DNA from: Setoptus koraiensis
Taxonomy: Eukaryota > Arthropoda
Length of the DNA stretch: 64,000 nucleotides
Assembly (NCBI GenBank): GCA_048013815.1
Contig: CM106586.1
Span: forward strand, 21,576,001-21,640,000
Direction of reading: 5' to 3'
Shown: in pieces, positions 40,294-51,214 of the stretch
How the letters are laid out: each line of letters opens with the position of its first letter
Numbering within the stretch: position 1 is the stretch's first letter
Made by a program: the position numbers and the translations under genes
The notes under the pieces: model-generated
What the model was told of the DNA's origin: nothing
The model's input: the letters and a program-made list of their open reading frames with translations, nothing else
The model's database searches: none

Positions 40294-41515
40294 ATTTTTT
40301 CTCTTTTCTGGTGCGTTTTTTCTTCGGCTTCATCTTAGATTTGTTCGGTTCCACTTTAAACTTACAGAATAAACTATTCAATCCCCAATCTCTAGTGACA
40401 GTGGGCTTTAGTGAACATGTAATCAACTGTTCGTGAAGCGTACTATAGCTCCTTCTTAGAATAAATAAGAATCTGTGGAAATACATCTCGCTCATTCCAG
40501 CCGTTAGATTGTGACTTAAATCGAATGGATCCTGGATGTTGAGAAAATCGTTGAATTTGAATGATTCTGAATAATATGGAGAATCAGCAAATTCTGACTT
40601 GCTCATACATCTTCCAGATCTAATATTCACATAGTCAGTAGCATAATTGAAATTAAGATACATCTCAAAGAAGCATAACAATAACAAGCTTAGTTTTTGG
40701 TTATTTTCCGATCTACGATAGGAAGACAAATCCATACATATCGAGCAATCCCATCCATTGTATTCAAATGCGCCTGGCTTTGCTTTATCCCTCATTGAAT
40801 CGTAGCTGGGCAACAATGGATTTTCTAAGGTCTGACAAAAAAGTATCAACATAGTGACCATAGCGTAGGAGGACATGTACCCCGGAACAATGAGATCTTG
40901 AGCTTTGGACCAATAACGAACAACAATCGCCAATAGATGGAATTTTGGTTCCAGTTGACATAGGAATCTGATGCATTTACTGTTGTGTAAGGTTAGTTGT
41001 TTCCCTTCAGCGATTGAAACATCAATTTTGGCGAAGTTAAAATGCCTCCTTTCTTGTTCCTTCTCTTGCACATGCCTGCTCTTTCTATCAAAACATTCTA
41101 TCTTAACTATTGGACATCGTTTACTATTAATTAAGATATATTTCCCTGGAAGGAATCTGGGGCCTACTTTTTTGATTGTCTTCAGTATTTTCCTTTTGTC
41201 GATCTTGGAGTTACCATCATCCGTTTCCACTTTTAATATCAAGTCAATATCTGAATCCTTAAAGCCCAATCCATTTACAGAGGAACCAAACACGCTGCCC
41301 TCTATATAGAGGCCGGAGTAGTGATAAATACAATCGACAATGAGTTGTATTAGTTTTGTTCTTTTATCAATGTCCTCTTGTTCTATTTGTACCATTTCCC
41401 TCAAGTCCACAAATTGATGTTCCACTGTCGGACATAACCAGAGACGCTGCCAAACTTGTTTGTGGTCGACCGACGGGAACCTGATTAGTTCATCTATTTG
41501 GTTCAGAGTTGCCAT
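40292..41515 (-). CDS. TUT1: TUT1-like terminal uridylyltransferase / non-canonical poly(A) polymerase
   Basis: A 407-residue single-exon nucleotidyltransferase. TUT1 (Star-PAP) adds uridines to U6 snRNA in the nucleus and can polyadenylate selected mRNAs. The catalytic palm has EGSVFGSSVNGLGFKDSDID, with metal-binding aspartates at residues 89 and 91, and the third in FAKIDVSI (165). The PAP-associated part has YNGWDCSICMDLSS and the distinctive NIQDPFDLSHNLTAGMSEM and RDWGL, which fit TUT1 better than MTPAP or GLD2. The C-terminus is a basic tail (KPKKKRTRKEKK) that could be a nuclear signal. The vertebrate protein has N-terminal zinc-finger and RRM domains that are absent here. Confidence 0.78.
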   Translation of the reverse strand: MATLNQIDELIRFPSVDHKQVWQRLWLCPTVEHQFVDLREMVQIEQEDIDKRTKLIQLIVDCIYHYSGLYIEGSVFGSSVNGLGFKDSDIDLILKVETDDGNSKIDKRKILKTIKKVGPRFLPGKYILINSKRCPIVKIECFDRKSRHVQEKEQERRHFNFAKIDVSIAEGKQLTLHNSKCIRFLCQLEPKFHLLAIVVRYWSKAQDLIVPGYMSSYAMVTMLILFCQTLENPLLPSYDSMRDKAKPGAFEYNGWDCSICMDLSSYRRSENNQKLSLLLLCFFEMYLNFNYATDYVNIRSGRCMSKSEFADSPYYSESFKFNDFLNIQDPFDLSHNLTAGMSEMYFHRFLFILRRSYSTLHEQLITCSLKPTVTRDWGLNSLFCKFKVEPNKSKMKPKKKRTRKEKK

Positions 41516-42003
41516 TGTAACGAATCACTGAGAAACTCTAGACCTATGATGTGGATAATTCATTCTTTTGTTTTCTTCAGTCGTTGTTGTTTGAGTTGCT
41601 GAACATTCTATACAATGAGGCAACTTCATTTCAGGTGTTGATAATAATAATAATTCCACCATAATAATAATAATAACGCCATGTGAGCAGCCGACGAAAT
41701 TGTTCACAACCGTGACTGGCCGCTTGGGGAGCTGCAGATCAACGAGAATGCCGTGTGTTCAGTCGCCGCTGGGAAGATTGTGTGCGTGAGGTTATGCCCT
41801 ATTCTGTGTAGATATTCGGTGAGTCAAGCGCCATTGATGGGAGAAACAAAAATGGTGCTGCTGTGAATATCGAAAGCGTCAGCTGTTCGTAGCAATGAAA
41901 TTATTATTATTATTGTCTTGACAAGTCAGTCGGACAGAAAACAACTGACAATTGTGAATGGAGATATAATATAGAGATCTAGAAGCTAAGATTTGGCCGA
42001 ATC
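41516..42003. other. Divergent promoter region of TUT1 and ANKMY2
   Basis: 488 bp between the two start codons. It contains ATA/TAA and ATT trinucleotide tracts (about 41641-41677 and 41899-41912). No gene seen. Confidence 0.5.
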
Positions 42004-43164
42004 ATGGCGGACGTAGTCAATATGGAAACGTTCGAGCAATCTCTCCACAAAGCGGTCAACGCCAACGATCTGACTAGCATCAAACTGATAGTCAGGGACA
42101 ATCCCAAACTTGATCTTAATTGCTACGATAAAGATGGTTTGACGCCGTTACACCTAGCCGTTCACAAAGGCAACTATGAAATATCTAAATATCTTCTCGA
42201 GATTGGTGCAGACCCGAATTTTCTCGAACGCAAAGACAATTATACCGCGCTCATGTTTGCGTCCATAGGCGGCCGTTACGAAATTGTTAGGTTGCTTCTG
42301 GAGAACGAAGCAGATGTTACTTTGGAGAACCGCGTCAATAGAAACGCCGCCCAAATGGCTGCATTTGTAGGTCAATACAAATCTGTCGCTATAATCAATC
42401 ATTGGGTGCCATACAGTCTAGTCGAACCTTATACAAAGTGCAGAGAATTGGAGGATAAGCCTCGACTTACGTCTCTAGCACTAGGACACAATTTACATTC
42501 ATACATAGTCAATCCCAGTATTCATCCAATCAGAATTATATTATTCCTGCAAAATAATCCAAGATTAATCTTAGAGAAGAAATCTGTCAATTATGTGCTG
42601 GACAATTTACTGAGCAAATCCGTCAAATCTCCTATGAATGACGAAGTGCTAGCATTCAAATTGCACTATCTAACATGGATGCTTGATTTCATCTATAAAC
42701 TAATCGAAAAAGGAAAATCTATCTCGGATGTATCGCAATCGGAGAAGCTCCCTAACCAGCCTGACGAAGACCAGGCTCACATCAAAGGAGTTCTTGAAAA
42801 TCTTATCAAGAAGCTAGTCAAAAGGGAAGACCAATCAGATTGTAAATCGTGCACTACCCAAACTAATAAATTAATCATTGAATGTATAACTCAATTCCCA
42901 TACAAACAATTGAACATCTTCAAGACCATGGCTTACGCTTTGTCTCAAACGGGAAAAGATCAAGTATCAGCGCTACATGCTCTGAATCAAGCTCTCAATG
43001 GACCTAGGGCTTTTGGGTATGAAGATGAAACATGCAGCGTCTGCTCAGAAGTTGGAAAAACAAAGAAGTGCAGTTTGTGCAAATGTACATATTATTGTAG
43101 TCCCGAATGTCAAAAGATCGACTGGTTCCAGCACAAAAAAACTTGTAAGCAACCAAAGAGTTGA
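42004..43164 (+). CDS. ANKMY2: Ankyrin repeat and MYND domain protein 2 (ANKMY2)
   Basis: A 386-residue single-exon protein. Three ankyrin repeats lie at about 30-140 (DGLTPLHLAVHKGNYEISKY, YTALMFASIGGRYEIVRLLL, NRNAAQMAAFVGQYKSVAII). A conserved central region holds NPSIHPIRIILFLQNNP. The C-terminal MYND zinc finger is CSVCSEVGKTKKCSLCKCTY followed by CSPECQKIDWFQHKKTC. In vertebrates ANKMY2 is linked to ciliary signalling and adenylyl cyclase trafficking; its role here is inference. AATAAA lies at 43336-43341. The gene is tail-to-tail with the P450 gene. Confidence 0.92.
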   Translation: MADVVNMETFEQSLHKAVNANDLTSIKLIVRDNPKLDLNCYDKDGLTPLHLAVHKGNYEISKYLLEIGADPNFLERKDNYTALMFASIGGRYEIVRLLLENEADVTLENRVNRNAAQMAAFVGQYKSVAIINHWVPYSLVEPYTKCRELEDKPRLTSLALGHNLHSYIVNPSIHPIRIILFLQNNPRLILEKKSVNYVLDNLLSKSVKSPMNDEVLAFKLHYLTWMLDFIYKLIEKGKSISDVSQSEKLPNQPDEDQAHIKGVLENLIKKLVKREDQSDCKSCTTQTNKLIIECITQFPYKQLNIFKTMAYALSQTGKDQVSALHALNQALNGPRAFGYEDETCSVCSEVGKTKKCSLCKCTYYCSPECQKIDWFQHKKTCKQPKS

Positions 43165-43335
43165 TTATGACAAATATACACAACTTATATAAAGTTATCA
43201 AAAGTCTATTCTATAATAGTAGATTTCATCCATATCAAGAGTTTGCTGCGTTCACGTCAAGCATGTATTAAGTTATATCTTTTTCACCTGATCAACTTCC
43301 TTCGCATACACATGTATCACATCCTCCATGCTCTG

Positions 43336-43341
43336 AATAAA
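43336..43341 (+). terminator. Poly(A) signal of ANKMY2
   Basis: AATAAA 172 bases after the ANKMY2 stop. Cleavage would fall inside the 3' end of the antisense P450 gene. Confidence 0.5.
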
Positions 43342-43345
43342 GAAG

Positions 43346-44887
43346 CTATATATCGATAAATTTCATAGTTATCGGCTTTTCTGGGACATTTATCAACATT
43401 GTCTTTGTTTTCACTATATCTTGACACTCCACCTTGAAATCCCTAATAATGTGGCCAACAAGAGAATATATTTGGAGCTCGGCGAATCTTCGACCTATGC
43501 ACATCCTTGCGCCATAACCAAACGGCAACAATGCATATGGATTAGGTTTATTCTGCGGTGGCCCGGATCGATAAGATTGCCATCGATACGGCTTATATAG
43601 TGACGCCTCTTCGAAAGTATTTTCGTCCAGGCATGCTATTTGATTATGAGTAATCACCATGGTATTTTTCTTAATACTGTAATTACGTATGACCGTACCC
43701 TCGTAATCTAAATATCGGCCAGTTCCAACTGACAGAGGTTGCAATCGCATACTTTCTTTTACACAATCGTGAAGGAATGTCATTTTGTCAAATGACTCCT
43801 TTGTGAATTTAGACTTGTTGCGTGGCAAATGGAGAAGAATCTCTTTTCTAAGCTCTTCTTGTACTGCTGGATTGAGAGCCAAATGGTAGAGAACGAAAGC
43901 GACGGAGAATGAGGTGGTGTGCAAACCAGCAAGAATAAGATCTAAGGTCATTGTTGTGATATCTTTATCATCGGCGCCGTCCAACGTCAAAAACTGAGAC
44001 AAGAGTGATTCTTTGGTTGACTTGCCCCCACTATTTGCCCTGGTTCTATTGATTTGATCAAAGACAAAATCATATACGGTTTCTTGTGATCTTAATAATT
44101 TCTGATAGTGCGGGCATTTAGCTGGGGCATTTTTCCATAATTCATTGTGGGATGTCTCAGTTTTTGCTATAGATTCCAACGTATCATGATTGGCTTGTAT
44201 CAATTTCCTGATATTAGACAAGTGCTTGCTGTCAAAATGATCATCATGAGTATTCAGTATAATCTTAAGAGAATTCTCCATAGACCAATCATATAAATAC
44301 TTTTGTAAATAGCTAACCTCATAAGTTTTGCTATCTCTATTGCTTACTAGATAAGGAATGAATTTTGTTGTTATGGATTCTATGATGTCGGCATAGCGTA
44401 AAACGTTAGACTTGGCCATCAGCAAATGGTTAAATCTTTTTCTTTGTTTATACCAATTTGCACCGTTTTCAGGAAATAAACCTCCATCATTATATTTCTC
44501 TGGCCTGTCAAGACGGTATTTCAGCAAAGCCCTGTGTGATCTTCGATGAGGATATTGACCCTTCAGTCTCAGGAAATGCCCCTCCTGTCTGAAGAGAGTT
44601 TCGATATCACTGGGATCGAATAAATGAAGAACAACAAGATCACTGTTTATTTGTTCCCTTACGATTGGGCCGTAACGTTTAAAATTGTATAATCCATTTT
44701 CTAGTATAGTGTCAGGGTTATATTGCCCTATAATGGGTAGATAACGCCATACGTTACCAATAAGTGGCAAACCGACTGGTCCAGGTATGTCATTAAAATC
44801 CCTAACGGTGGACGATTGCTGCCTACATGGAACGAAAAATCTTTTGGGAAGCTGGATCTTCTTTTGGATTCTCAAGAATAGACCCAT
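43346..44887 (-). CDS. dib: Mitochondrial cytochrome P450, CYP302A1-like (ecdysteroid 22-hydroxylase)
   Basis: A 513-residue P450 in one exon. I start at the ATG 44885-44887 because the frame before it opens only with a TTG. The N-terminus is basic (MGLFLRIQKKIQLPKRFF) and lacks a membrane anchor, as in mitochondrial P450s. It continues DFNDIPGPVGLPLIGN, YLPIIGQYN and RRSHRALLKYRLDRPEKY. Further features are the I-helix AGLHTTS, the ExxR in VKESMRLQP, the DENTFEEASLYKPYRW region and the heme loop LPFGYGARMCIGRRFAELQ. The tail KTKTMLINVPEKP matches insect Dib. CYP302A1 carries out 22-hydroxylation in ecdysteroid synthesis, so this is a moulting-hormone gene if the orthology holds. CYP315A1 or a CYP12-type enzyme are less likely alternatives. 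Confidence 0.82.
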   Translation of the reverse strand: MGLFLRIQKKIQLPKRFFVPCRQQSSTVRDFNDIPGPVGLPLIGNVWRYLPIIGQYNPDTILENGLYNFKRYGPIVREQINSDLVVLHLFDPSDIETLFRQEGHFLRLKGQYPHRRSHRALLKYRLDRPEKYNDGGLFPENGANWYKQRKRFNHLLMAKSNVLRYADIIESITTKFIPYLVSNRDSKTYEVSYLQKYLYDWSMENSLKIILNTHDDHFDSKHLSNIRKLIQANHDTLESIAKTETSHNELWKNAPAKCPHYQKLLRSQETVYDFVFDQINRTRANSGGKSTKESLLSQFLTLDGADDKDITTMTLDLILAGLHTTSFSVAFVLYHLALNPAVQEELRKEILLHLPRNKSKFTKESFDKMTFLHDCVKESMRLQPLSVGTGRYLDYEGTVIRNYSIKKNTMVITHNQIACLDENTFEEASLYKPYRWQSYRSGPPQNKPNPYALLPFGYGARMCIGRRFAELQIYSLVGHIIRDFKVECQDIVKTKTMLINVPEKPITMKFIDI

Positions 44888-47800
44888 AAGATAAAAATCT
44901 GAGAGCTCGAGGCACCTAGTAAGATTGCTTGATTGAAACAAATTTAAACTTTGACACAAATATTAAACTTTGAGATTACACTATGTATGCTTAAGATAAA
45001 AAATACACCTTGTTTCGGATGGTGCAAACAATTCTCATTGACACAGCCGGAATTTCCAATGCGGCTATATCAGCTGACATTGTGCTGATATCGTCCTGAT
45101 ACTGGCCACAATCGATTGGTTGCCATATATTAAACGAGTGGCCAAAATTGCCAATGGCAACTTTACCATCTACCTCAAGGTAAACTCAAATTGCATCTGC
45201 AGAGGACATGTGAAACATGTTTGAAAACACCTGCACGATTATGCAATAGTTATCAAAGTTGACAATTCAACTTCAACACTAAAACAAGGCGATTAGAATG
45301 GCATAATCAGCGAGAATTGAGTAAGTTCTATATATAAAGGAAAGAAAACAGGTTAGTCGCTGATTTAGCAAGCTTGGATATATCAGAGGCTGTTGAGCGA
45401 GCAGTCTGGTCGATTCATGAGCCAATCTATAGCTTGAGCTAAATTGATTGAGTTGCAATACATAGACACTTATAAGTAAATTATTACCTCATTGTGAACG
45501 AAAAAGGTGTATCAGCCGACTGATTGTTCATGACAATTGTATCACTTCGAATTGTTGCATCGAATTTAATGGTGAATAAATTAAATTAGTTACAAACTGT
45601 GTGTGATTTATGTTGTAAACCAGAATAGAAATACATATTCCATTCTGTGAAGGATATCAAGTTAGCGAGTTTATAGTGCTGACTTGAGTGAAATTGATTT
45701 TGGATTACTTCAGGCTATAGAATTGAGGACCGATCTGGATAATTAAGAATAAGCATCGCCTTTCATGGTGCTCGTCGATAAGTTGGTGGACATGCGGAAA
45801 TAAATGATCTTTTGATCATCATATTTTGTTTGTTTGTTATTAGAAGGTCAATACTCGCTTTTGTCTGCGAGAGAGAAACGATTGGATGCAAAGCCCTACT
45901 ACCCATCGATCTTATCATTACATCATATGTACAATAGCACTGGTAAGTGACATGTCCGTCATTAATTGTAATAAACGAAAATTTATCATAAAAATCATAT
46001 CAGTTTTTTTTTCATTCACTCTCACTTACTTTCTTTCTCTATCTCTCCAAGTTGTGCATCCTTTTCTGAGCTTGGATATCATTGATGACCCTGGTTTAGT
46101 GAACTATAACAGGTCGTAAGCGCTTATTTGATGAGCAGACAGTTAAACATGATTAGCGGATTGAAGTTTCTTAATTAATTGATTCTCATCGCAAATGGAC
46201 TCCAAGCATGCAACTTGAGATTGGTCCTCTTTATCTTGATACGCAATTATAGCGACGAGAAACGTTAATTTGTCTGCTATGGGCTCCCACTGCTCAATAT
46301 TGTCTATTATATAATCTTTCGACCTTGCGCTGAGTTAGCTGGCAAATTACTAATAACTTTTTTAGGTTAAAGTTTTTACTCAAGAAATTCATATTTCTAT
46401 AGAGAACCCGTGAATTAACTTATGGTATCGCCTGCGATAGTACCTGATGACAAGAGAGTGTATCCATGCCTAAATTATATCATTCTAGTGATACAAGATG
46501 ATCATTGCAATCAACCAAAACAACAAGCAACCAACGAAACCAATTATGTAACATCTCTAAACAGTGTTTCTGCCTATCTTAGCTTTATCGCAAATCGGGA
46601 GCTCTAAGTCTCAAACCAAATCACCTTCAAAACTCCTTCATAAGGCAAAAATAACGTTTATTGCGATAAGAGTGAATATTAATTGAATTCCTTGGCCAGA
46701 TACACAACACAAAAACACATATCTGACTTGGTCGCTTGGTTAGCGTGCAGAAAAAGCCTAAAATGTGACCATGAAAAAAGTCTAACGAGTTAGCATGAGG
46801 TAGCTACTATATAATTGTCTGGTGCTTGTAATGGATTGCCGCCAAATGATTATATTGTGATTGATAATACTACTCAGTTTAAATATTCTATATATTATTT
46901 AAAGTTATCCATCTATTTTCCTTTGCAATAATATTTGAATCGGCAACCAAATAGTGAGCTTAATTTAAACACTCAATCCTTATCATCGCCTGTGAGAAAA
47001 GAAAGAATTGTGTGATCTTGAACTAGTCTCACTTGAGTTATGTAATAGTGATAGTAATAATAATGACAATATAACAATTTAAGGTTAACTTATTTGGAGT
47101 GTAACTGTGTTTGTGCATTTATGTCGAGATAATGAGAAAGCTTTTCCGCTTGAGCTGGGCGCAGACGTGCCGTATAAGCATAATAACTGTGTAGAATTAC
47201 TCTGTTACGTAATTATATCTTCAGATGACTGATGATTACTGCAAATTGTTGCTAATTTCTCAGATTTCTACTACAACTAGTTATGAACATCACCTGAGTA
47301 CGAACGCAGAGATAAAAATCAACAAACAATCTTGTCAATCAGTCAAGTGTAGAGCGAGACCAGGGCTCTGCTCATGCCACTACCTGTATTTTTCATTGCT
47401 AGCAGGTATAAGGTAATGTGTACTAAAATCACACATCAGTTTGATGAAAGAGAACAAGTCGAAAACACTCCGCCTAGTTTGTGTTTATCCGACTAATAGC
47501 GTGCAACACAATGAAGACAGACATCAAATCTAGATTTGGTCACTTCCTTATGTAACTCTGAAACTATAGCGCGATGTCACCTAAGCACGCCTACCTTTAC
47601 ATCTGTGGCGTTGATTGTATTCATCATTGTTGGCTCGAAACTCATGGTCAGTGAAACACGTACCACAGCTAGGCCATTATAGATGGTATGGCCTTAGATA
47701 ACGAGGTTGAAGATAAGTTGGGTGGGCTTTGATTAGCTTCGACCGCTTTCACGTGTTGGCACGCATACTTTTGGGTGCCCGTCTAGAGTTTTCCCAAGCT

Positions 47801-47977
47801 GAGTTGGATTAGTATAAAATAAATCCATTTCGACTCTACAATCATCACAAATCAATTCATCCTCGATCAATTCACTACTACAAACAAGCAAACAATTAAG
47901 ATTTTACCAAACAATTGCATTTAAGCAAATAGTCACCACTCCAATCAACAAATTAAACTAAAAACAACTAAATCAAA
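44888..47977. other. Long intergenic region, no gene supported
   Basis: About 3 kb of AT-rich DNA. Frames at 45886-46119, 46422-46607 and 47225-47416 lack domains, signal peptides or splice partners. The last 160 bases are the promoter and 5' UTR of the small secreted gene at 47978. Confidence 0.5.
47813..47820 (+). promoter_or_regulatory. TATA box of the 47978 gene
   Basis: TATAAAAT followed by ATCATC at 47841-47846. The A of the TCA lies 31 bases downstream, the standard TATA-to-start distance. Confidence 0.6.
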
Positions 47978-48313
47978 ATGAACAAATCGGTGAGTGAACT
48001 ATCCACAAACACACTAGATATACTAACAAACAATCATATCGCTCTAATACTAATGGATAAAACTATTCTCATCCATCGCCAGATCGCTATCTGCCTAGTT
48101 TTTTTGGCTTGTGTTGCATGCGCTGCCGCCCAATACGGAGGCTACCATCAACCAGAACAGAAACACTTCCTTTCATTGCCCATTCCAAAGCTCAGGATAT
48201 CCATGGATAAATTGATGCTCCCAATCCCCAACTTGATGAGCCTATTCTCGTCGCACGATGATGACGAATACTACGCACCACCTCCCCATTACGCACCACC
48301 AAGATACTACTAG
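47978..48313 (+). CDS. Small secreted cuticle-like protein, two exons
   Basis: Exon 1 (47978-47989) encodes only MNKS. A 93 bp intron (TCG|GTGAGT ... TCGCCAG|ATCGCT) leads to exon 2 (48083-48313). The 80-residue product starts MNKSIAICLVFLACVACAAA, a perfect signal peptide that is broken up if the intron is read through, which supports the splice. The mature peptide is QYGGYHQPEQKHFLSL..., with SLPIPKLRI and MLPIPNLMSLF repeating a LPIP motif, and a Tyr/Pro tail YYAPPPHYAPPRYY. A tiny first exon coding for the first residues of the signal peptide is common in arthropod cuticle protein genes. No chitin-binding RR motif is present. Confidence 0.75.
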   Translation: MNKSVSELSTNTLDILTNNHIALILMDKTILIHRQIAICLVFLACVACAAAQYGGYHQPEQKHFLSLPIPKLRISMDKLMLPIPNLMSLFSSHDDDEYYAPPPHYAPPRYY

Positions 48314-48550
48314 ATCATTGGTTATGTGTGCTAATAATCAATAATATTATTCACAACCACAACCAGCTCTTACTCGTCCTAACTATTTATGATGAGCTAC
48401 AATCACAATTTTTGATAATGAGTTTAATAGATCTGAACAAAGATCGACTATCTCAAATAACAATCTTGTAAAATTGATGCTTTATATACATTACTATGAA
48501 GAGCAAATAATAAACACTTCCAATAAACCAACAAACAAATAGTCTCATTG
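48314..48550. other. 3' UTR of the small secreted gene
   Basis: AT-rich. AATAAA-type elements occur at about 48506-48530 (AATAATAAACAC and CCAATAAACC). Confidence 0.4.
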
Positions 48551-48720
48551 ACAAGGTAAACTTTTTTACGGGGTACAAGAGATTTCAACTGACTATAGCG
48601 TAAATCTTCTCTCTCGATCGAGCTGAGCAAGAAACTATATATCAAAACCTCAACTGAGGACTAGTTTTTGTTGGAACAGTTACATTGTTTATTTGAACTC
48701 AATTGTTCTACTCTGACAAA
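48551..48720 (-). repeat. Dispersed repeat, copy 2
   Basis: Matches copy 1 at 20541-20705. It lies just behind the 3' end of the small secreted gene, as copy 1 lies just behind the CRELD-like pseudogene. The minus strand reads REDLRYSQLKSLVPRKKVYL; copy 1 reads REDLGYSQLESFVPGKEVYL. Confidence 0.7.
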
Positions 48721-49063
48721 GTAAATCATCAATTCCTTGAGAGTGATCACTCCAAACATTGAGTTTTATTTGACAGTGATTAGCCAAAGTTTCAAATGCA
48801 TCTAGCTCAAATCTATTCCGCGCTGTGGCGCTCACCGCTCGCCATTTACAGAAAGGACAGGTGACTTGTTAACCGTGGTAGACGTGGAACCGCCAAATGA
48901 AAACACATGTGATGAAAATAGATTGTTATTGTGGAGAACAAAAACGTGGTTGTTTTCAAAACTTCAGCAAATCAATCGCAACCTATGTAGAGGAATGGAA
49001 ACTGGCAATCAATTAACCCACATCAGTCACATCTTCGTTGCGTTTATATATTAATTATCAGTG
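48721..49063. other. Upstream region of asteroid
   Basis: A 62-codon frame at 48866-49054 has no recognisable feature and is probably 5' UTR or chance. Confidence 0.4.
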
Positions 49064-51100
49064 ATGGGAGTAAGAGGTCTACAGACATTCATCAGAAACA
49101 ATGATGACCTATTGGACAAGGATTATCGGCTTCATAATACTTTTCTGGTTGTCGATGCTTGTAATTTTGTTAGTGCCTCCTTTTCTAGGAGCCAAAAGCA
49201 TGGACGTAAAGATTTATTTGGAGGAGACATGACAGAATATGGTCGATTTTTGCAGATGATACTTGCCAATTTCAAAAGGTGCAAAATAACACCCATATTT
49301 GTGTTTGACGGAGCCCAAACAAAAGAGAAATGTAAGGACAAAACGAAAGAGAAATTTCGCAGAGCTTTGGAACGATTCAAAGTAGTAATGAAGATAAACA
49401 GACTCGGCTTTGGTGATTTAGTATTGCCAGCAACAACAACGACTATTATGAAATCTATTCTGTCTGACAATGACATTACTTGTTGTCAGTCTATTTATGA
49501 AGCAGATGCTGACATCGCCAGAATAGCCAATAATCTCAAATGTCCAGTTTTGTCCAACGATAGCGACTTTTTCATATTCAATCTATCGCACGGTCTTATC
49601 TTGATAGAGGATCTCAATTTTTCTCAAATCAGAAAAGCAACTTATTCCGAAGCCAACGGTGATATTTTCGACGGCAGTGACGCTAATCACGCCGAACATG
49701 AATTCACCATCTATCATTATATGCCATGCAGACTATTCACTCAGGATAAATTTATCAGTTTTTTTCCCATGTTAGACAAAAGACTGTTACCTCTGTTAGC
49801 CATTTTGGCAGGGAATGATTTCATGAAACGGGCATACTTTGAAAAAGTTTGTTCACTGTTACCTAACCCTCAAAAATGTGGCACAAAAAGGATGAAATCT
49901 ATGCTTAAATCAAATCACCAGCATATAAAATTAATTAAAATTTTGTTCTGGTTATGTAACAAAACAATAGATGAAGCGATCAAACAAATAGTCATCAAAT
50001 TGCCTCGGGACGATAGAAAGACTGCACGACAGTTGATATTGGACAACTTGAAAGTGTACATTGTTCCCTCTAAGGACGAATTTGTTAAGGAACTTATCGA
50101 TTATTATATGCCGGGTTATCTAAGCACAATGAGTAACCAACCACCCGAAAAAGATTGTTCAGAGAAAGAAACTGATATTTCGCAATTGGAGCTTTCTATC
50201 TCGTGGATTCGTCGTTCAACAGAAAAATCAACCTTAAACCACACCTGTCTCGAATACATTTTCCGGAACAATGTCTATGTCAGCTCACACATGGATGATC
50301 CAGATTTACCAAGTGCCCACCTGTGTCAAATGAGACCCATTAGAGTAATGTTAACCTTACTAAGGTCGTCGTTATCGGATAATGATAAATTCTGTTATCG
50401 TTACGATCGGCTTGGAAATCGTTATGAAGCATACAAATTGTATCCACTTCTAACATTGGACAATTTCGGTGAAGTGCCTTATTTACTATATGACATACCG
50501 ACTATAGAAATTTCTGTTAAGCAGGAGCTCCTATTTTCAACTTTTCATTCATCAAAGGCTCATTTCAATGAGAAGGTGGCCAAATTTAACAAACACTTTG
50601 CTGACATGACAGCAATACAGATGTGTTTGATACCAATCATATTGAGATATATTGCTATCGAAGACACAAATAATATGTGGAAGGATTTCAGATATGCCTT
50701 GTTATTTTGCGCTATCTTTCACATGGTCACACAACGTAATGATGTGAGATTTCAAAATACTGTAGATCCAAATGGTGATCTTGCTGAGTTTTTAATATCT
50801 ACAACCAAAAGACTCGAGCTCGATAGTGTCCCAAGGTTGAACAATTCAAGACTATACAACTGTCGATTGATGCATTACATCACTCAATTTCAATCAGCAG
50901 TCATCTCATTTAATCATCTAAATGCTTTGTTGGGTGATTGTTGTCCTAGTGTGAGGACGGATTCTTGGTTGAATTCTTGCTTTGTTTATAATATGACAGA
51001 ATCCATCAGAAGAGGAAAATTTAAAATCATATCATTTCTCGACAAATTCTCGGAGTTCTCAAAAGTGATAAATAAATTCGAGAAGAACTGCAATATTTGA
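49064..51100 (+). CDS. ASTE1: Asteroid homologue (ASTE1), XPG/FEN-like nuclease-fold protein
   Basis: A 678-residue single-exon protein starting MGVRGLQTFIRNN. It has the XPG N-terminal layout: FLVVDACNFV with the first metal-site aspartate, TPIFVFDGAQTKEKC, and the XPG-I part SIYEADADIARIANNLKCPV followed by LSNDSDFFIFNL. Next come the helix region LLPLLAILAGNDFMKRAYF and a long C-terminal part without known domains. Human ASTE1 (HT001) is a structure-specific nuclease acting in the shieldin pathway; Drosophila asteroid was found in EGF-receptor signalling. The ATG at 49064 is used, as the preceding GTG is not a plausible start. It is tail-to-tail with the BOK-like gene (114 bp between stops). 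Confidence 0.85.
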   Translation: MGVRGLQTFIRNNDDLLDKDYRLHNTFLVVDACNFVSASFSRSQKHGRKDLFGGDMTEYGRFLQMILANFKRCKITPIFVFDGAQTKEKCKDKTKEKFRRALERFKVVMKINRLGFGDLVLPATTTTIMKSILSDNDITCCQSIYEADADIARIANNLKCPVLSNDSDFFIFNLSHGLILIEDLNFSQIRKATYSEANGDIFDGSDANHAEHEFTIYHYMPCRLFTQDKFISFFPMLDKRLLPLLAILAGNDFMKRAYFEKVCSLLPNPQKCGTKRMKSMLKSNHQHIKLIKILFWLCNKTIDEAIKQIVIKLPRDDRKTARQLILDNLKVYIVPSKDEFVKELIDYYMPGYLSTMSNQPPEKDCSEKETDISQLELSISWIRRSTEKSTLNHTCLEYIFRNNVYVSSHMDDPDLPSAHLCQMRPIRVMLTLLRSSLSDNDKFCYRYDRLGNRYEAYKLYPLLTLDNFGEVPYLLYDIPTIEISVKQELLFSTFHSSKAHFNEKVAKFNKHFADMTAIQMCLIPIILRYIAIEDTNNMWKDFRYALLFCAIFHMVTQRNDVRFQNTVDPNGDLAEFLISTTKRLELDSVPRLNNSRLYNCRLMHYITQFQSAVISFNHLNALLGDCCPSVRTDSWLNSCFVYNMTESIRRGKFKIISFLDKFSEFSKVINKFEKNCNI

Positions 51101-51214
51101 TATCACAAACAATGTTTTTTAATCACCAATTCAATAATCTACAATTAGACTGATGACATTACATTTGAGATCATTTTACGGTCACAACCATATGACAAGT
51201 TGCATAGCACTAGG

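Noticed and set aside
44888-47977. Frames at 45886, 46422 and 47225 as small genes
   Set aside because: No signal peptide, promoter, poly(A) signal or conserved motif goes with any of them.
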